Below the pieces are notes generated by a model. That model did not search any database. It saw only the letters and a program-made list of their open reading frames with translations, and had not been told where the DNA came from. The position numbers and the translations under genes were made by a program. Source: Streptosporangiaceae bacterium (GTDB lineage: Bacteria; Actinomycetota; Actinomycetes; Streptosporangiales; Streptosporangiaceae). Taken from it: 18,932 nucleotides of DNA. The DNA lies in the NCBI GenBank assembly GCA_030045175.1, contig JASIBM010000337.1, forward strand, positions 1-18,932. Direction: 5' to 3'. Shown here piece by piece: positions 12,714-18,932 of this stretch (positions within the stretch are counted from its first letter, which is position 1; each line of letters opens with the position of its first letter).

Positions 12714-14602
12714 GTGAGCTAATGTGCCGCAGCTGCGGCGGCTCGCTTGTGGCGGGCGATCGATTCTGTGACAAGTGCGGCGCGGTCGCTCTGAACGGCC
12801 AGATACCGGCACCCAGGCCGAGCCAGGCCAGCCTGCGCGGCGACGACACCAGCGAGAGCCAGCCGGTCTCGGCTCAGGCCTATCAGTCCCAGCCGTTCTT
12901 TGGCCACGCGCCCGGCCAGCTAGCCGGTTTCCTGAGCAACGCCACGCGCTACCTATGCGCGGCCGCCTACCTGGATAGGCGGTTCGCCAACGATGTCATC
13001 TGGGAGCTTATTGCGTCACGGCGGGCGGTGGCCCCGTCGATCGGCATCGACATCGGGCCAGTGCTCCGGCACTGCCTGCGAGCCAGGAAGATCAGGCTCA
13101 TCCGTGACATAACGCTCGTGGCCTTCGGGCTCGCGGCTCTTTTCGTGAGCACGATCGCAGCCATTGAATTCTTCCTGGTAGCACTTATAATTTGGGTGAT
13201 CACCAACACTAAATGGCGGCAGCTGGGCTTCTTCGCGAGGTGCCTCGTGGCGGGCGCCTGCGTGGTCATCCTCGCCGTGATCTGCAACATCATCCTCTTC
13301 GAGCTGGTGGGCGGCTTCCTCGGCCTTGTCAGCTTGCTGGGACACGCCTCGCCGATCGCCTTCTTGGCCGCCCTCGCGCTCGCCGCCTCGTACGTCTTCC
13401 TGACGGTGATAGCGTGGGCAACTCAGTTCACCTATCTGCACAGCGCTTTCCGCACGCTGAACGATGATCTGCGCCAGGGGGCTTCGGCGCCCGCTAGCCG
13501 CTACGGCACCACATCGGCCAGATCGGCCCGGATCGCCGCGGTCGAAGCGGCGCAGTGGGGCAACATGTCGCTCTACGGCGGCGAGAACCCGTTCATCGGG
13601 TCCGGGCTCGCGGCCGGGGAGTGGTCGATCGCGATCGAGCTCGACCGGGCACGACCCGCGAACGGCAGCATGACCGGCAAGGGGCCCAAGGGATATGTGC
13701 CCATCGACCCGGTGGAGCTGCACGCGGTCATCCGGGAGCGGCTGCTGAAGCTGGACGATCCCGGCCTGCCTGACAACGAGCGCATCGTCGGGCTCACGAT
13801 TAACGACGCTGTCGTGGGGCCGGGGGAACTCCGCTGGGAAAGCCCGCTGCTGGACTTGTCCGGGGGGCTCTCCTACTCGCAGTCGTCGCCGGAGGCGATC
13901 GACGCGCTGATACGCCACCCCCAGGCAGCGCTGCGGTACTACCAGCGGGTCTCGGTAGAGGATCAAGGGCAGGCAGTCATATCCCGTGGACGGCCTGTCA
14001 TCTATGGCATGGACCAAGGCGTTGCCGTCTCGGCGTTCGTTTACCTCGCCGTCGAGGGGCGCATGCTCTACCTTCAGCTCGTCAGGAGGGCACTGCCGCC
14101 CGTGCGCGCGGACTACAGGCTGATCGATCGCATGCCGGTTAGGTCGACCTCTAGATTCCTTGTGACCACGAGCTGGTGGGCGCTTAGGTCTTTGCCCGAG
14201 GCGATCATCCTTGCCCCGGCAAACCTGTTCCAGGCGCTCCGGATAGCGTGGCGCGCGTGGTGGCTTAAGCGAGAATTCTCGCCATCGGACGGCTCCGTCG
14301 TCGGTTATTTCGGCGCACAGGCCAGTGTTCGCGAGCTTGGCGCTGCAGATAACTTCGACTCTTACCTGAAGCGTCTCGATTTCCAGAAGTACACCAAGAT
14401 CATCGAGCGCTTGCTCTTGGACACGGTGCTCGATTTCCTGGCCGAAAAAGGCGTCGATATATCTGCCTTCGCGACAAGCGCCAGTAGCATCATCAACGGC
14501 GACGTGGTCAATGTAGGGGCGATTTACGGCGGCGGCAATCAGATTGGTGGCCAGGGCAATCAGATGTCGGCCACGCCAGCGCGCGCCTCAGCAGCTGGGT
14601 AA
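12710..14602 (+). CDS. Zinc-ribbon multi-pass membrane protein with C-terminal RHIM/BASS-like motif
   Basis: 630 residues. An N-terminal zinc ribbon (Cys6, Cys9, Cys20, Cys23) is followed by a linker, a helical stretch (70-130) and three to four membrane segments within about 132-238. A large soluble region (about 265-585) includes SLYGGENPFIGSGLAAGEWS (287-306), which I recall from a family of uncharacterised actinobacterial membrane proteins. A final helix (560-585; FQKYTKIIERLLLDTVLDFL) leads into a Gly/Asn-rich tail, residues 599-619, with the core GGGNQIGGQGNQM. The next gene starts with the same motif, so the two products probably interact through it. I infer a membrane-bound sensor or platform that recruits the phosphorylase-domain protein. 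The zinc ribbon links it to the two upstream genes. It is translationally coupled to a 26-codon ORF. Confidence 0.8.
   Translation: MSELMCRSCGGSLVAGDRFCDKCGAVALNGQIPAPRPSQASLRGDDTSESQPVSAQAYQSQPFFGHAPGQLAGFLSNATRYLCAAAYLDRRFANDVIWELIASRRAVAPSIGIDIGPVLRHCLRARKIRLIRDITLVAFGLAALFVSTIAAIEFFLVALIIWVITNTKWRQLGFFARCLVAGACVVILAVICNIILFELVGGFLGLVSLLGHASPIAFLAALALAASYVFLTVIAWATQFTYLHSAFRTLNDDLRQGASAPASRYGTTSARSARIAAVEAAQWGNMSLYGGENPFIGSGLAAGEWSIAIELDRARPANGSMTGKGPKGYVPIDPVELHAVIRERLLKLDDPGLPDNERIVGLTINDAVVGPGELRWESPLLDLSGGLSYSQSSPEAIDALIRHPQAALRYYQRVSVEDQGQAVISRGRPVIYGMDQGVAVSAFVYLAVEGRMLYLQLVRRALPPVRADYRLIDRMPVRSTSRFLVTTSWWALRSLPEAIILAPANLFQALRIAWRAWWLKREFSPSDGSVVGYFGAQASVRELGAADNFDSYLKRLDFQKYTKIIERLLLDTVLDFLAEKGVDISAFATSASSIINGDVVNVGAIYGGGNQIGGQGNQMSATPARASAAG
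14504..14566 (+). other. C-terminal Gly/Asn-rich homotypic motif (RHIM/PP/BASS3-like)
   Basis: Codes for residues 599-619 of the multi-pass protein. The core is N-Q-I-G-G-x-x-N-x-M (GGGNQIGGQGNQM), close to the RHIM pattern (I/V)-Q-(I/V)-G-x-x-N-x-M but with one extra residue before Asn. The motif stands near the protein's C-terminus after a helix, where adaptor or amyloid motifs usually sit. Confidence 0.6.
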
Positions 14603-14658
14603 CAAGGCAGATGGGACCAGACGATGCGCCAACGCCCTTATCTCGCTAGGAGAAGACA

Positions 14659-15624
14659 GTGTCGGGTGAGCAAATTAACATCGGCTCTCTGCAAGGCGGC
14701 GGTAACCAGATCGGCGGCAGCAGCAATGTGATGTACCAGGCCCCGCAGCCCGTCGGCCGCCCAGCCATGGCCGAGCGCCCCGGCTTGGACCTCGCTGACG
14801 CGTCGCGGCAAGGTCGGCGGACGCGGTGGGACGTGGGGGTCATCACCGTGCTCAGCGAGGAGACCAGCGCCGTGGCAGCCATGCTGGACGCCTCGGGGGA
14901 ATGCCACGTCCGGGTTCACGACAGCGGCCTGCGGTGCCGCGAGGCCCAGCTCGGCAGCCCCGGCGCCGGCATCTCCGTGGTCGCGACGCAGACGCTGGGC
15001 CAGGGCCAGCAATCGGCGGTCATCGCGTTCGAGCGCCTCCGCGAGGCATACACGCCCACCACCGTGGTCCTCACGGGAATCGCAGGCGCGATCAACCCCA
15101 TAATCACCCTTGGTGATGTCGTCGTCGTAAACGGCGTCATCCACTACGACCAGCGCAGGGAAACCTCGGCCGGAATCACCCGGCGCGGCCAGGAGATCCC
15201 GGTCCCAGCGCGCACCAGGCACGCCATCAACGCATTTTTCAGTGACCACGGCGAGCCCTACCGGACCACGATCGTCGGCTCGGACGGGATCTCGCGATCT
15301 TGTGCGGTCCGGCCAGGAATGATCGGCAGCGGCGAAGCCGTGGTAGCGGACCAGAACTCACCAATCCGCGGCTACGTCACTGCGTTCAACGAAAAGACGC
15401 TGGCCCTTGAGACTGAGGCCGCAGGAATCGCCGAAGCATTCTACGAAACGACCGACACGCTGGCGGCCGGCACGGGCTGGCTCGCGATACGCGGCATCTC
15501 CGACAGCGCGGACGCCGCCAAGGACGACACTTACCACGAGATCGCGTCCTGGCACGCAGCCGTCATCTTGCGGCAGATGCTCCCCTATCTCAAGGCCTCG
15601 CCGCAACCGGCAACACCATACTGA
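14659..15624 (+). CDS. Phosphorylase-superfamily (PNP/MTAN-like) nucleosidase with N-terminal RHIM/BASS-like motif
   Basis: 321 residues. Residues 5-25 repeat the motif of the previous gene's C-terminus (core GGGNQIGGSSNVM). After a linker, residues 57-312 form a PNP/UDP-phosphorylase domain: VGVITVLSEETSAVAAML (59-76), VVLTGIAGAINPIITLGDVV (136-155), IGSGEAVVAD (222-231), LALETEAAGIAEAF (248-261; Glu252 matches the ribose-binding Glu of MTA/SAH nucleosidase) and AIRGISDSAD (276-285; Asp282 matches its catalytic Asp). The active site looks intact. Such domains cleave N-glycosidic bonds of nucleosides, and defence-system versions (Detocs and relatives) cleave ATP. The stand-alone domain behind a signalling motif suggests an effector rather than a salvage enzyme. 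GTG at 14659 follows AGGAGAAG. It lies 56 nt after the previous gene, presumably in one operon. Confidence 0.88.
   Translation: MSGEQINIGSLQGGGNQIGGSSNVMYQAPQPVGRPAMAERPGLDLADASRQGRRTRWDVGVITVLSEETSAVAAMLDASGECHVRVHDSGLRCREAQLGSPGAGISVVATQTLGQGQQSAVIAFERLREAYTPTTVVLTGIAGAINPIITLGDVVVVNGVIHYDQRRETSAGITRRGQEIPVPARTRHAINAFFSDHGEPYRTTIVGSDGISRSCAVRPGMIGSGEAVVADQNSPIRGYVTAFNEKTLALETEAAGIAEAFYETTDTLAAGTGWLAIRGISDSADAAKDDTYHEIASWHAAVILRQMLPYLKASPQPATPY
14671..14733 (+). other. N-terminal Gly/Asn-rich homotypic motif (RHIM/PP/BASS3-like)
   Basis: Codes for residues 5-25 of the phosphorylase protein. Against the motif at 14504-14566 it has 11 of 21 identical residues plus four conservative changes. 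The shared eight-codon core GGGNQIGG has four codon differences, all synonymous, so the likeness is kept at protein level. Confidence 0.6.
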
Positions 15625-15646
15625 GCATCGTCTAGCAGCGTCCCCG

Positions 15647-15687
15647 GGCGAGCACCAGCCGGCATCGCCGGCTCCCCCGCGCTCGCC
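15647..15687 (+). terminator. Nested stem-loop after the phosphorylase gene
   Basis: AGCCGGC (15657-15663) and GCCGGCT (15667-15673) form a 7-bp stem with a 3-nt loop, enclosed by GGCGAGC (15647-15653) and GCTCGCC (15681-15687). It lies 23 nt after the stop codon and could end the operon. There is no T-run. Confidence 0.45.
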
Positions 15688-15740
15688 GCCCGCGCCGTTG
15701 ACCTATCGATACGGGTGCGGCGCGCTGTACTTTTGGCGTC

Positions 15741-17660
15741 GTGACCACGGCAGCGGAGCTGTTCCAGGCCTTGTACCAGATCGACGGGACGGGCGCGGAC
15801 TTGTCCGGTGCCCGCGTGCATCATGGCGGCGCGGACGACCTGTGCCGGGCATGCGGGGCGGAGGCTGTCACGATCGGCTCGGATATTTACTTCAGAACAG
15901 GCGCCTTCGCCCCGTGCACGCCCTCGGGCCTATGGCTGCTCGCACACGAGGCAGCGCACGTCGTCCAGCAGCGGCGCGGGCCGGTGAGCGGACAGCCGCC
16001 AGGCGCCGGCCCGCGGATGACGCCGGCCGCCGCCGCGGAGGAAGCTGAGGCGAATGCCGCCGCGGACGCCGTGCTCGCCGGGCGGCCGTTCGGCTTCGCG
16101 CCACGTCCGGCTCCGGGGGTGAGCCGGACCGGGCAGCCGGTGATCCAGCGGTACATGGCGTGGGAGCACCTGGTGCTCGGCAGCACAGACGCCGCCGCCG
16201 CCGGCGGCCAGGCCGTGCAGCCAACAGACCCGGACGGGCTCAGGCACCTGCAAGCGCAGTGCGCGCTGTTGCAGGAGCTAGCTGAGCGGCCCGGGGACGT
16301 GGACGATGAGCGCCTGCGGGATCGCTACCCGGGCCTTGAGACGCTGCGGCTGCCCGCGAGTGGGGTCGTGGTTACCCTTGGTGAGCTCAACATCCTGCCC
16401 GATTACTTTTCCAATCCCGCTGACATCGGCTCGGCCCCGGCAGCTTTCATGCTGCCGCTGATCCAGTCGGTCCGCGCGCAGAACGTCGTCGCGTTGCAGC
16501 GGGCCATGGGGCATGCTTACCGCCGTCCCCGGTTCGCCGGGGCGATGCGCTACTCAAGGCGCCCGACGATGTCCGAGCTATACGAGGGCCTGGCGCTCCA
16601 TTCGGCGGGAAAGCGATGCGGGTTCGGCGAATCGGAGCTCTACGGCTCGGTCATCGCCAGGAACGCCGCCCACTTCGCGCCCTTCTCCTGGTACCGCTGG
16701 CAGGCATTTCACCTGATGGCCCGAGACATGATCGGGCGATCGGCGGCGATGCCCAGTGACCAGCGCGACGAGCTGCGGGCTAAGGCGCGGCTCTACGCTG
16801 GTTACGCCGATCACTTCCTGCAAGACTCGTTCGCCGCCGGTCACCTGCCCAACAAGACCCTGATCATGCAGTGGTACGCCGAATGGCTGGCCAGCACCCG
16901 CCTGCCGGCCCCCGGCCGGCATCTGCTGGCGACGATGACCTACGCCGAACAACCCCTGCTGCACGGGCCAGGCCACTACCAGCCGACGCCAGGCGAGGCG
17001 GGAGCGCGGCTGCTTCCCGGGGGCGAGGCTGCCTGGACCACCGTGACCGACCCGCAGACCGCGGCCGAGGCGGCGACCCTCGACGAGCGCATCGCGGCCA
17101 GCGGGATCACCGGGGCCAGCGCATCGGACCGGCGCGCCGCGTACTCGCGCTACCTGTCCTTCCTTGGCAGCAGCGTGGTACAGAACGCCGCGGGCGCGGT
17201 GCACAAGTACTTCAACGACCGCTCGCTGGTCGTGGCGAGCCAGGCCGACGGTCCCCGTTACCGGATCTGGGGCGATCGCACCATGTTCACGCCAGACCCG
17301 GACGGCCAGGCTGGGGCGGTGCGCGCCGCGGCGGCCGCCGCCACGTCGCGTCGCGCCATCGCGCAGTTGCTTGCCCGCGGCGGGACCGACATCACCAGCC
17401 GGGAGATCTTCGAGGCCTTCCCCAGCCGCGTCGAGGTGAACGGCGCGTTGCTGACCTTGCCGCAGTGGCATCAAGACCATCTGCGCGAGCAGTGCTTCCA
17501 GGAGATCTTCCGGCTGCCGAGCACCCAGGTACCGCGCCTGCTGCTGACGGTCAGCTTCCGCAGGCTCGGGGTCCCGTCGCCCGACTGCCGCACGCCTCAG
17601 GGGTCGAGCTCGACGGGGTCGCCTACCGCGACCCGGCCCGGTTCGACGGTGGAGCCGTAG
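15741..17660 (+). CDS. DUF4157 (eCIS-core) metallopeptidase-like protein with phospholipase C/P1-nuclease-like domain
   Basis: 639 residues, no signal peptide. Residues 20-80 are a DUF4157 domain: VHHGGADDLCRACGAEAVTI (26-45), SDIYF, then LLAHEAAHVVQQ with the zinc-peptidase motif His69-Glu70-x-x-His73. Glu residues in AEEAEANAAAD (99-109) may supply the third ligand. A middle region (about 280-500) has NAAHFAPFSWYRWQAFHLMA (308-327) and YADHFLQDSFAAGHL (355-369). In the latter His358-x3-Asp362-x5-His368 has the same spacing as the zinc ligands His118/Asp122/His128 of Bacillus cereus phospholipase C. It may therefore be a zinc phosphodiesterase. DUF4157 proteins are often associated with contractile injection systems or act as toxins, but none of that machinery is in the window. 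GTG at 15741 has no ribosome binding site; a TACTTT lies 7 nt upstream. The last 64 nt overlap the convergent MOSC gene. Confidence 0.82.
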   Translation: MTTAAELFQALYQIDGTGADLSGARVHHGGADDLCRACGAEAVTIGSDIYFRTGAFAPCTPSGLWLLAHEAAHVVQQRRGPVSGQPPGAGPRMTPAAAAEEAEANAAADAVLAGRPFGFAPRPAPGVSRTGQPVIQRYMAWEHLVLGSTDAAAAGGQAVQPTDPDGLRHLQAQCALLQELAERPGDVDDERLRDRYPGLETLRLPASGVVVTLGELNILPDYFSNPADIGSAPAAFMLPLIQSVRAQNVVALQRAMGHAYRRPRFAGAMRYSRRPTMSELYEGLALHSAGKRCGFGESELYGSVIARNAAHFAPFSWYRWQAFHLMARDMIGRSAAMPSDQRDELRAKARLYAGYADHFLQDSFAAGHLPNKTLIMQWYAEWLASTRLPAPGRHLLATMTYAEQPLLHGPGHYQPTPGEAGARLLPGGEAAWTTVTDPQTAAEAATLDERIAASGITGASASDRRAAYSRYLSFLGSSVVQNAAGAVHKYFNDRSLVVASQADGPRYRIWGDRTMFTPDPDGQAGAVRAAAAAATSRRAIAQLLARGGTDITSREIFEAFPSRVEVNGALLTLPQWHQDHLREQCFQEIFRLPSTQVPRLLLTVSFRRLGVPSPDCRTPQGSSSTGSPTATRPGSTVEP

Positions 17661-18298
17661 ACCCCGAGGTGGGCCTCACGGTCCCGCGCTATGGCGCGCA
17701 GGACGTCCGGGTTCCTGCGCAGCGTCACCGGGTCGATGGTGGTCACCACGCAGCGCTTGTCGCGCTTGTCCACCCGCAACCGCAGCCCGCCGATGCGCAG
17801 TATCCGGCCCACCCACGCGTCCTCGGGGAAGCCGCGCCCGCCAGCATCTACCAGGAAGTTGGGCCGGAACCGCCCGGCCGTCAGGTCGGCGCCGGCCAGC
17901 TTGCCGAGGCCGGCCACGGTCTGGGTGGTCAGCAACGACAGGGGCATCGTGTCGAAGACTCCCCTGTTCTGCTTGATGACGCGCACGCCCGGCCCTAGCT
18001 CGGCCGCGAGCGCGGGGTCAGCCACGTCGAGCTCGCCGCCGCGCGGCGTGCGCACCAGCACCGCGGACGCGTCCGGCCGGTCTGGCTCGGCAAAGAACGG
18101 CCGGTAGTGGCACAGCTCGGGTAGTTCCCTGATCGTCAGCCAAGGAAAGCCGTTGCGCGCCTGGCCGTCGCGGATGAACGCCCACCTGCGGTCACCCGTC
18201 AGGCCGTTCCATGAGACCTCGACGCCGTCCAGCGCCTCCGCCGCCATGGACTTCACCGGGTACCGCCACAGCGCGACGACACGACCTACCACGGTCAT
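17597..18298 (-). CDS. MOSC domain protein (YcbX/mARC-like)
   Basis: 233 residues. The N-terminal MOSC_N beta-barrel starts with ALWRYPVKSMAAEAL (9-23) and includes GLTGDRRWAFI (32-42). The MOSC domain follows, with AGRFRPNFLVD (141-151) and DKRDKRCVVTTIDPVT (177-192). Cys183 is the conserved residue that in this family coordinates or transfers the molybdenum/sulfur centre. Relatives (YcbX, mARC) reduce N-hydroxylated bases with a molybdenum cofactor, here presumably with an electron donor encoded elsewhere. GGAGG lies 6 nt before the ATG at 18298. Its 3' end overlaps the convergent DUF4157 gene by 64 bp. The 161-bp gap upstream to vapC shows nothing further. Confidence 0.92.
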   Translation of the reverse strand: MTVVGRVVALWRYPVKSMAAEALDGVEVSWNGLTGDRRWAFIRDGQARNGFPWLTIRELPELCHYRPFFAEPDRPDASAVLVRTPRGGELDVADPALAAELGPGVRVIKQNRGVFDTMPLSLLTTQTVAGLGKLAGADLTAGRFRPNFLVDAGGRGFPEDAWVGRILRIGGLRLRVDKRDKRCVVTTIDPVTLRRNPDVLRAIARDREAHLGVYGSTVEPGRVAVGDPVELDP

Positions 18299-18459
18299 GA
18301 CCCGCCTCCATCGGCTCGAAGGCGCCCTTGCCGATGTCGCGGGTGCCGAGCGTGGCGGACCTAATCCGTCGCAGCGCCTCTCGGCCCTACCAGCATGTCA
18401 TGCCCGTCTCACACCGCGCATCCCGTCCGTTCGCAGCGGCAATTGCGCGAGGGCCGAAT

Positions 18460-18873
18460 CTAGCTGACGCTGAGGCGCTCGACGGGCTGGCCGGTGACAT
18501 CGGCGATGACCTGGAAATCCTTGTCCATGTGCAAAACGGTTAGCCCTGCAAGCTCAGCGGTCGCCGCGATGATCAGGTCCGGGATAGACGGCGCGCGGTG
18601 CTGGCCCCGGTCTGCCAGCAGCGTCAGCACCTCGACAGCCCGGTCCTCGATTGCCGGGGTCAGGTATTCCACAGGCATCGCCGACACCGGCGACCCGGTC
18701 AGCCCAGCCCGCAGATCGGCCGCAGTGTGAGCCGAGTACCCTACTTCCAGCCGGGTCACGGTCGTGATCCGCACCAGGCCACGCTCGATCCGGCTCGCCC
18801 ACTCCACCGCATCCGGACTCGCCGCCAGCCGGACCAAGGCCGACTTATCGATGAGCCAGGTAGTTACCGCCAT
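18460..18873 (-). CDS. vapC: VapC-type PIN-domain toxin ribonuclease
   Basis: 137 residues, the usual length for VapC. The PIN-domain acidic residues are in place: Asp9 in WLIDKSALVRL, Glu43 in RLEVGYS, Asp99 in SIPDLIIAATAE and Asp117/Asp119 in LHMDKDF. These bind Mg2+ or Mn2+ for cleavage of RNA, commonly tRNA or rRNA. The upstream frame overlapping its start has a VapB-like end, so it belongs to a type II toxin-antitoxin operon that would be autoregulated by the VapBC complex. An intact active site is present. The RNA target cannot be inferred. Confidence 0.93.
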   Translation of the reverse strand: MAVTTWLIDKSALVRLAASPDAVEWASRIERGLVRITTVTRLEVGYSAHTAADLRAGLTGSPVSAMPVEYLTPAIEDRAVEVLTLLADRGQHRAPSIPDLIIAATAELAGLTVLHMDKDFQVIADVTGQPVERLSVS

Positions 18874-18932
18874 GCCTGCGACATCACATCCGGATCTGCC
18901 AGATCACCGAACCTCTCAGCGAACCGAACCAG
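18864..18932 (-). CDS. vapB: VapB-type antitoxin, C-terminal end only
   Basis: An open frame enters from the window edge and gives 22 residues ending in AERFGDLADPDVMSQAWR before TAA (18864-18866), which overlaps the first codons of vapC by 10 bp. The short acidic end and the overlap are typical of VapB antitoxins, whose C-terminus wraps the toxin. The DNA-binding N-terminus lies outside the window. Confidence 0.75.
   Translation of the reverse strand: MVRFAERFGDLADPDVMSQAWR

Noticed and set aside
14504..14733. Recent DNA duplication as the source of the two matching motifs
   Set aside because: The conserved core differs by four synonymous changes in eight codons and flanking sequences are unrelated, so shared peptide selection explains it better than a fresh copy.
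1..18932. tRNA, rRNA, riboswitch or CRISPR features
   Set aside because: No clover-leaf with TTCGA-type T-loop, rRNA core motif, known riboswitch core or repeat-spacer pattern was recognised on either strand by eye.

Overview
The window is GC-rich actinobacterial DNA. GTG starts are frequent, several genes look leaderless, and the gene families (TetR/DHA2 pair, P450 with 3Fe-4S ferredoxin, DUF4157 protein, zinc-ribbon membrane proteins) are typical of filamentous, multicellular Actinomycetota. No tRNA, rRNA, CRISPR array or transposase was seen. The sequence does not fix a genus.

Left part (1-7084), accessory metabolism: a partial TetR repressor diverges from a DHA2/EmrB-type MFS exporter, with a perfect palindromic operator between them. 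A YdbC/PdxI-like aldo/keto reductase diverges from a prolyl oligopeptidase across a second inverted repeat. A DHFR/RibD-C-like reductase follows, then a STAS-PAS protein that ends in a degenerate histidine-kinase dimerisation segment.

Middle (7245-10455), all on the minus strand: a GH76-like (alpha/alpha)6-barrel protein with unusually AT-rich stretches, an ArsR-type C-terminal domain that has lost its DNA-binding half, and a ferredoxin-P450 pair coupled by a GTGA overlap. The loss of the ArsR N-terminus exactly next to the GH76-like gene suggests an insertion scar.

Right part (10573-17660), all on the plus strand, is the most interesting. It holds two tandem paralogues with near-identical zinc ribbons, one membrane segment and different ectodomains. 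A 26-codon ORF follows that overlaps a zinc-ribbon multi-pass membrane protein, and then a phosphorylase-superfamily (PNP/MTAN-like) protein. The C-terminus of the membrane protein and the N-terminus of the phosphorylase protein carry the same Gly/Asn-rich motif around a NQIGG core. It resembles the RHIM/PP/BASS3 class of amyloid-signalling motifs, which in bacteria sit on adjacent genes in this same C-terminal/N-terminal arrangement. I infer a membrane-sensor to nucleosidase-effector pathway, probably a conflict or cell-suicide system. A DUF4157 protein with a phospholipase C/P1-nuclease-like zinc motif lies just downstream and may be a toxin.

Right edge: a MOSC-domain protein (minus) overlaps the tail of the DUF4157 gene, and a VapBC toxin-antitoxin pair (VapB partial) runs off the end.
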